A stretch of DNA of 64,000 bases from Sphaerisporangium fuscum (lineage in GTDB: Bacteria > Actinomycetota > Actinomycetes > Streptosporangiales > Streptosporangiaceae). How positions within the stretch are numbered: the stretch's first letter is position 1; each line of letters starts with the position of its first letter. Made by a program: the position numbers and the translations under genes. Below the pieces are notes generated by a model. It was not told where the DNA came from and did no database searches. It was given only the letters and a program-made list of their open reading frames with translations. Shown piece by piece: positions 59,140 through 64,000 of the stretch. The DNA lies in the NCBI RefSeq assembly GCF_018531465.1, contig NZ_JAHDTF010000005.1:124001-188000 (forward strand), written 5' to 3'.

Positions 59140-61332
59140 ATGCGTACGGCTCACCGGACCTGCCCGCTGTGTGAGGCCGTCTGCGGCCTCACCCTCACCC
59201 TGGACGACGGCGACAACGTCATCGGGGTGCGGGGGGACGCCGACGATCCCTTCAGCAAGGGCTTCGTCTGCCCGAAGGGCGCGAGCCTCGGCCGCCTCGA
59301 CCAGGACGGCGACCGCCTGAGCACCCCGCTCATCCGTGAAGGCGGCGAGTGGCGGGAGGCGAGCTGGCAGGAGGCCTTCGAGGCCGTCGAGCGCGGCCTG
59401 TCCGCCGTCCCCGCCCCCTCCCGGGCGATCTACCTGGGCAATCCCAACGCCCACACCATGGCCGGCGCGCTGTACGCCGCCCCGCTGATCCGCGCCCTCG
59501 GCACCCGGCAGGTGTACTCGGCCAGCACCGCCGACCAGATGCCGAAGCAGGTGTCGGCGGGCCTGATGTTCGGTCACTCGCTCACGATCCCGGTGCCTGA
59601 TCTCGACCGCACCGACTACCTGCTGATGCTCGGGGCCAACCCGCTGGAGTCGAACGGCTCCCTCTGCACCGCCCCCGACTTCCCGGGCAGGCTGAAGGCC
59701 CTGCGCAGGCGCGGTGGGCGGCTGGTCGTCGTCGATCCGCGCCGCACCCGCACGGCGGCCCTGGCCGACGAGCACGTGTTCATCCGGCCCGGCACCGACG
59801 CCTACCTGCTGATGGGCGTCGTCCACACACTGCTCACCGAGAAGCTCACCGACGTGCGCGTGCCGGTCGGCGGCCTGGCCGAGCTGGAGGAGGCCGTCTC
59901 CGGCTTCACCCCCGAGGCCTGCGCGGACGCCTGCGGCGTGCCGGCCGAGCTGATCACCCGGCTGGCCCGGGAACTGGCGGCCGCGCCGACGGCGGCGGTG
60001 TACGGCCGCATCGGCACCTGCACGGTCGAGTTCGGCACCCTCGCGCAGTGGCTGGTCGACGTGGTCAACGTCCTGACCGGCAACCTCGACCGCCCCGGCG
60101 GCGCCATGTTCCCCCGTCCGGCCACCGAGGGCCCGCGGCGGCGCAGGCCGTACGCCACCGGGCGCTGGCACAGCCGGGTGCGCGGCCTGCCGGAGGCCAA
60201 CGGGGAGCTGCCGGTGGCGACGCTGGCCGACGAGATCGAGACGCCCGGCGAGGGCCGGATCCGGGCGCTGATCACGGTGGCCGGCAACCCGGTGCTCTCG
60301 GCGCCGAACGGCGCGCGGCTCGACCGGGCCCTGGCGGGCCTCGACTTCATGGTCAGCGTCGATCCGTACCTGAACGAGACGACCCGGCACGCCGATGTGA
60401 TCCTGCCGCCGCCGCGGGTCACTCAGGCCGGGCACTACGACTTCGCGCTGCTCGGCTTCGCGGTGCGCGACTACGTCAGGTACTCGCCTCCGGTGGTGCC
60501 GCTGCCGGAGGGACGGCCGTCGGAGGGCGAGATCCTCGCGCGGCTCACCATGATCGCCTCAGGCCAGGGCGCGAGCGCCGACCCGGCCCTGCTGGACGAG
60601 CTCGCGCTCGACCAGACGCTGCGCAGGGCCGTGGAGACTCCCGGGTCTCCCGTGGAGGGGCAGGACCCGGCCGGGCTGCGCGCCCTGCTGACCGGGTCGA
60701 ACGGCGCCGAGCTGCGCCTGGACGCCATGCTCCGCCTGGGCCCGTACGGCGACTGGGGCGGGCGGGCGCTCGGCGAGGGGAACGGCCTGTCGCTCACGAC
60801 GCTGCTGGAGAACCCGCACGGCATCGACCTCGGCCCTCTGCGGCCCCGCATCCCCGAGGGCGTCCTCACGACGGCCTCCGGCGCCGTCGAACTCGCCCCG
60901 GAGGCGATCCTCGCCGACGTCCCCCGGCTCCGCGAGGGGCTCGGCAGGCGGGCGAGCGGATTCGTCCTCATCGGGCGCCGCCACCTGCGTTCCAACAACA
61001 GCTGGATGCACAACGTCGCCCCGCTGGTCGGCGGCAGCAACCGCTGCACGCTCCAGATCCATCCACAGGATGTGGAGGAGCTCGGGCTGGCCGGCCACGC
61101 GGTGATCAGGTCGGCGGCCGGCGAACTGGTCGTCCAGCTGGAGCCCACCGACACGATCATGCGAGGGGTGGTGAGCCTGCCGCACGGCTGGGGTCACGCC
61201 GGCACCTCGCAGCTCGTCGCGGCCAAGAACGCCGGGGTCAGCGCGAACATCCTGACCGACGAGTCGATCGTCGACCCGCTGTCCGGCAACGCGGTGCTCA
61301 ACGGCGTCCCGGTCACGCTCGTCCCCGCCTGA
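59140..61332 (+). CDS. molybdopterin-dependent oxidoreductase with [4Fe-4S] cluster
   Basis: A 730-residue enzyme of the formate dehydrogenase/nitrate reductase superfamily. The N-terminal cluster motif is C8-x2-C11-x3-C15-x28-C44 (TCPLCEAVCG ... FVCPKG). The molybdopterin domains follow (DPRRTRTA, LITVAGNPVLSAPNGARLD) and a C-terminal cap (RRHLRSNNSWMHNVAPLVGG). At the position where Cys or Sec binds molybdenum in related enzymes, the sequence reads YSASTADQMPKQ without Cys. No Tat signal is visible, so it should be cytoplasmic. Substrate unknown. AGGAGG precedes the ATG. Confidence 0.9.
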   Translation: MRTAHRTCPLCEAVCGLTLTLDDGDNVIGVRGDADDPFSKGFVCPKGASLGRLDQDGDRLSTPLIREGGEWREASWQEAFEAVERGLSAVPAPSRAIYLGNPNAHTMAGALYAAPLIRALGTRQVYSASTADQMPKQVSAGLMFGHSLTIPVPDLDRTDYLLMLGANPLESNGSLCTAPDFPGRLKALRRRGGRLVVVDPRRTRTAALADEHVFIRPGTDAYLLMGVVHTLLTEKLTDVRVPVGGLAELEEAVSGFTPEACADACGVPAELITRLARELAAAPTAAVYGRIGTCTVEFGTLAQWLVDVVNVLTGNLDRPGGAMFPRPATEGPRRRRPYATGRWHSRVRGLPEANGELPVATLADEIETPGEGRIRALITVAGNPVLSAPNGARLDRALAGLDFMVSVDPYLNETTRHADVILPPPRVTQAGHYDFALLGFAVRDYVRYSPPVVPLPEGRPSEGEILARLTMIASGQGASADPALLDELALDQTLRRAVETPGSPVEGQDPAGLRALLTGSNGAELRLDAMLRLGPYGDWGGRALGEGNGLSLTTLLENPHGIDLGPLRPRIPEGVLTTASGAVELAPEAILADVPRLREGLGRRASGFVLIGRRHLRSNNSWMHNVAPLVGGSNRCTLQIHPQDVEELGLAGHAVIRSAAGELVVQLEPTDTIMRGVVSLPHGWGHAGTSQLVAAKNAGVSANILTDESIVDPLSGNAVLNGVPVTLVPA

Positions 61333-61381
61333 GCGGACGGTCAGGGGCGGTGGGGTCGCGCGCGGTAATAGGCTGTGGCGC

Positions 61382-61993
61382 GTGACCACCGTGCCCGATA
61401 AGGAACGTCTGCTGGCCCAGGTCGGTTTCGTCGTGGAAATCGACAAATTGAAGCGCGTGCTGCGCCGCAACACCTTGATGGACGGCTCTCGCCGGGAGAA
61501 CGACGCCGAGCACTCATGGCATCTCGGGATGCTGGCCATGGTCTTCGCCGAGTACGCGCCCGCGGACGTCGACCTCGCGCGCGTGACGTCCATGCTGCTG
61601 GTCCACGACATCGTCGAGATCGACGCCGGTGACACCTTCATCTACGACCTGACCGAGGTCGAGGTGCAGGAGAAGGCCGAGCGCGCCGCCGCGGACCGCA
61701 TCTTCGGTCTGCTGCCGGAGGACCAGACCGTGACGCTGCGCGCCCTGTGGGACGAGTTCGAGGAGCGCACGACACCCGAGGCGAGGTTCGCCAAGGCCAT
61801 CGACCGGCTGGCTCCGATCATGGCCAACTACAACAGCGAGGGAGGCAGCTGGGTACGGCACGGGGTCACGGCCGACCAGGTCATGGAGAAAGTAGAAATC
61901 ATCCGTGAGGGATCGCCCGCCCTGGCCGTCTACGCCACCGAGATCGTCGAGTCGTCGGTGGTCCGTGGCCACCTGGCTCCAGGCCGGGGGTGA
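61382..61993 (+). CDS. HD-domain hydrolase (YfbR/HDDC2 type)
   Basis: A 203-residue metal-dependent phosphohydrolase. Ligands lie in NDAEHSWHLGMLAMVF (first His), LLVHDIVEIDAGD (the HD pair) and a later RLAPIMANYNSEG with conserved Asp. The family dephosphorylates deoxynucleoside monophosphates in E. coli YfbR and human HDDC2; the activity here is inferred. GTG start. It follows the molybdoenzyme gene by 49 bases. Confidence 0.91.
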   Translation: MTTVPDKERLLAQVGFVVEIDKLKRVLRRNTLMDGSRRENDAEHSWHLGMLAMVFAEYAPADVDLARVTSMLLVHDIVEIDAGDTFIYDLTEVEVQEKAERAAADRIFGLLPEDQTVTLRALWDEFEERTTPEARFAKAIDRLAPIMANYNSEGGSWVRHGVTADQVMEKVEIIREGSPALAVYATEIVESSVVRGHLAPGRG

Positions 61994-62057
61994 CGGGCCT
62001 TCGCGGTGTTTCTTCCGCTCTTGGGGGTAGGTCCTCAAGGGGCAAGAGGGGGCGAAA

Positions 62058-62999
62058 GTGGAGGAAACTTCGAAGTCCATCAACTCACGACGGCGGTCGC
62101 TGAGGGAGACCCTCGGCATCACCCGCATGTCGTTGCCCGTCGGCCTCACCGATCGCCTCGAGCACATGAGAGGCATCGACCGGCTGATAGTCCCGCTGGC
62201 GAAGACGATCCGCCGCAAGCTCCCCTCCGGGAGCATGGCCCGGGACCTGCTGCACGGCGTGCCCACGGGCCACCCTCTCCACCCTCCCCTGGCCACCATC
62301 AGCCTCGGCTGCTTCACGGCGACGGCGGTGCTGGACCTCATCGGCGCCGACTCCCGCTCCTCCAGTGCCGTGCTCGCGACGGGCATCGCGGGCGCCGTCC
62401 CGGCCGCCGCCGCCGGGATCACCGACTGGTCGGTGCTGCATCTCGAGCAGCAGCGGGTCGGTTTCGTCCACTCCCTGGTCAACCTGACGGCCCTCGGGCT
62501 CTACTCGGGCTCGCTCCTGCTGCGCCTGTCCGGCAAGGAACGGGCGGGACGCATGCTGGGGTTCGCGGGCCTGGCCGCGGTGAGCGTGGGCGGGTACCTC
62601 GGCGGGCACCTGGCCTACCGCATGGCGGCCGGGCCCACCCACGCCGAGCCGACCACGCACCTGGTGCCCCTCGGCTGGCACGACCTGTGCCGGTTGTGGG
62701 ACCTGCCGGACGGCCGCCCCGTCTCACGGCGCCTCGGCTACATCCACCTGTTCGTCCTGCGCCACGGCGCGACCGTGAAGGTCCTGGCCGACCGCTGCTC
62801 CCACCTGGCGGGCCCGCTGCACCAGGGACGGCTGAAGCTCGAGAACGACGAGGTCTGCGTGGTGTGCCCCTGGCACGGCAGCACGTTCCGTCTGGAGGAC
62901 GGCGCGGTCGTGCACGGCCCCGCCACCTCGCCCCAACCGGCCTTCGAGGTGAACGTGCGCGGTGACGGCGTCGTGCAGGTCCGCCCGCGCCCGATCTAG
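62058..62999 (+). CDS. DUF2231 membrane protein with C-terminal Rieske domain
   Basis: A 313-residue protein. Residues about 60-200 form a four-helix DUF2231 domain (HGVPTGHPLHPPLATISLG at the start, THAEPTTHLVP at its end). The C-terminal part is a Rieske [2Fe-2S] domain: CSH at 247-249 and CPWH at 270-273, within DRCSHLAGPLHQG and VCPWHGSTF. The combination suggests electron transfer at the membrane, but partners are unknown. GTG start with GAAA before it. Confidence 0.9.
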   Translation: MEETSKSINSRRRSLRETLGITRMSLPVGLTDRLEHMRGIDRLIVPLAKTIRRKLPSGSMARDLLHGVPTGHPLHPPLATISLGCFTATAVLDLIGADSRSSSAVLATGIAGAVPAAAAGITDWSVLHLEQQRVGFVHSLVNLTALGLYSGSLLLRLSGKERAGRMLGFAGLAAVSVGGYLGGHLAYRMAAGPTHAEPTTHLVPLGWHDLCRLWDLPDGRPVSRRLGYIHLFVLRHGATVKVLADRCSHLAGPLHQGRLKLENDEVCVVCPWHGSTFRLEDGAVVHGPATSPQPAFEVNVRGDGVVQVRPRPI

Positions 63000-63012
63000 C
63001 GGCCCAGGGGGT

Positions 63013-63279
63013 TCACTCGGGCTCCTCGTCCCCCTCCACGATGCGGTCGGCGGCCGGGTGCTCGACGAGGGCGAGAATGCGGCTGGCCATGAAGCGCGCG
63101 GTGCGGACGGGGGTGCCGCTCCTTGTGACCTCGCTGACCTCGACGAGCCCTCTGCGGGTGGCGATGTCGACGCGGCGCCCGGCCTTCGTCGCCACCACTT
63201 CGTAGGTTCGCGGCGTGTTGTCGCCCGCGTCTATGACGATCTCGACCCGGTCACCCTTCATATCAGGGTAAATACCCAC
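63013..63279 (-). CDS. small conserved protein of unknown function
   Basis: An 82- to 88-residue soluble protein (DRVEIVIDAGDNTPRTYEVV, then ATKAGRRVDIATRRGLVEVS), probably beta-rich. No family is recognised with certainty. Two starts compete: GTG at 63277-63279 (GAAGCGG upstream) and ATG at 63259-63261 (weak site). It lies 11 bases downstream of the TauE/SafE-type gene and may be in its operon. Confidence 0.7.
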   Translation of the reverse strand: MGIYPDMKGDRVEIVIDAGDNTPRTYEVVATKAGRRVDIATRRGLVEVSEVTRSGTPVRTARFMASRILALVEHPAADRIVEGDEEPE

Positions 63280-63290
63280 TTGCCGCTTCG

Positions 63291-64000
63291 TCAGCCGTAC
63301 ACCAGTTTGACAATCGCGACGACTCCGACGCACACGATGATCCCGCGCAGCACCCGGGACGGCAGCTTGCGGCCCACCCGCGCGCCGAAGAAGCCCCCCA
63401 CCAGCGACCCCACGGCGATGAGGAGCGCGACCCACCAGTCGACCGGCGCGATCAGGGCGAACAGCACGGCCGCCGTGGTGTTGACCAGCAGCGACAGCAG
63501 GTTCTTGGCGGCGTTCACCCGCTGGAGGTGCTCGTCCAGGAAGATGCCGAGCAGCCCGATCAGCACCACACCCTGGGCGGCGCCGAAGTAGCCGCCGTAC
63601 ACCCCCGCGGCGAACACCCCCGCCCACAGCCAGGGTCCGCCGTGCGGGTGGGCGGTCTCCCGGCGCTCGGCGATCCAGACGTTGAGCCGGGGCTGGGCGA
63701 CCACCAGCACGCAGGCCAGCGCGATCAGCACCGGCACGATCACCCGGAAGGCCTCGGCGGGCAGGGCGAGCAGCAGCAGGCCGCCCGCCAGCGAGCCCAG
63801 CACCGAGGCCGCGCCCAGCCGCAGCAGCCGTTCACTCTGCCCCTTGAGCTCCTCCCGGTAGCCCAGCACGCCGCTCACGCCGCCCGCGACCAGCCCGACG
63901 TTGTTCGACACGTTGGCGACGATCGGCGGGTACCCCATGGCCACCAGCGTCGGGAACGTGATCAGCGAACCCGACCCGACCACGGCGTTGATGCCACCCG
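63291..64000 (-). CDS. TauE/SafE-family permease, 5' end cut by window edge
   Basis: About 236 residues are visible. The start lies beyond base 64000. Sequence and pattern (GGINAVVGSGSLITFPTLVA, later AAQGVVLIGLLGIFLDEHLQ, and final VGSLVGGFFGARVGRKLPSR) are those of the sulfite/organosulfur exporter family TauE/SafE with two repeats. The substrate is unknown. The first few residues and RBS are missing. Confidence 0.93.
   Translation of the reverse strand, partial: GGINAVVGSGSLITFPTLVAMGYPPIVANVSNNVGLVAGGVSGVLGYREELKGQSERLLRLGAASVLGSLAGGLLLLALPAEAFRVIVPVLIALACVLVVAQPRLNVWIAERRETAHPHGGPWLWAGVFAAGVYGGYFGAAQGVVLIGLLGIFLDEHLQRVNAAKNLLSLLVNTTAAVLFALIAPVDWWVALLIAVGSLVGGFFGARVGRKLPSRVLRGIIVCVGVVAIVKLVYG

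Overview
The window is a 64-kb piece of a high-GC actinomycete chromosome. The gene families point to an order close to Streptomyces, most likely Streptosporangiales (Streptosporangiaceae). This rests on recognised families and gene order, not on a database search. The features supporting it are bldC, a bldN/rsbN sigma and anti-sigma pair beside rex-hemACD, a menaquinone-linked complex I locus, an HspR-controlled dnaK operon, AT-poor intergenic DNA and frequent GTG/TTG starts. Most of the window is ordinary chromosomal core. I see no CRISPR array, tRNA or rRNA gene, prophage, insertion sequence or biosynthetic cluster.

Layout. Bases 1-5000 (minus strand) hold nuoDCBA, a geranylgeranyl-reductase-family flavoprotein and menG, which together make and use menaquinone; a perfect Rex-type operator precedes the reductase. 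Bases 5070-9250 hold a secreted beta-propeller protein, a DUF4229 membrane protein, bldC with a terminator, a HExxH metallopeptidase-like protein and a PLDc_N membrane protein. Bases 9350-22930 form a long minus-strand haem and cytochrome c block: ccsB, resB, ccdA, a TlpA/ResA lipoprotein, a histidine phosphatase, a LysR regulator, hemL, a small prim-pol protein, hemB, cobA-hemD, hemC, hemA and rex, with a Rex operator in front of rex. Bases 23079-26630 contain a glutaredoxin, a membrane/ABM fusion, and a BldN-like ECF sigma factor with its RsbN-like anti-sigma factor.

Bases 26759-41880 hold housekeeping and accessory genes: a HAD phosphatase, EamA exporter plus LysR, acyltransferase plus epimerase, bS22 and an excisionase-like HTH protein, a conserved phosphatase-like protein, acuC, a MacAB-like ABC system, an MFS transporter, an EF-hand protein, proC and a proline dehydrogenase. 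Bases 42094-45101 hold a secreted S33-type peptidase, a junction of two broken genes (LuxR-type ATPase and FtsX-type permease) and a lipoprotein. Bases 45200-52256 are the dnaK-grpE-dnaJ-hspR heat-shock operon with two HAIR operators, followed by clpB. Bases 52300-64000 hold secreted and membrane proteins, a TetR regulator with an EphD-like hydrolase/SDR fusion, a CapA lipoprotein, a molybdopterin oxidoreductase, an HD hydrolase, a DUF2231-Rieske protein and a partial TauE/SafE permease.

Functional theme: a redox circuit in which Rex (NADH/NAD+ sensor) plausibly controls both its own haem operon and the reductase/complex I locus, next to cytochrome c maturation genes and developmental regulators. 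The observations most worth a second look are a three-copy palindromic repeat family whose ends coincide with TAG stop codons, a long hairpin that would bury the ribosome-binding site of a secreted protein, the HExxH protein, and the hybrid pseudogene locus.
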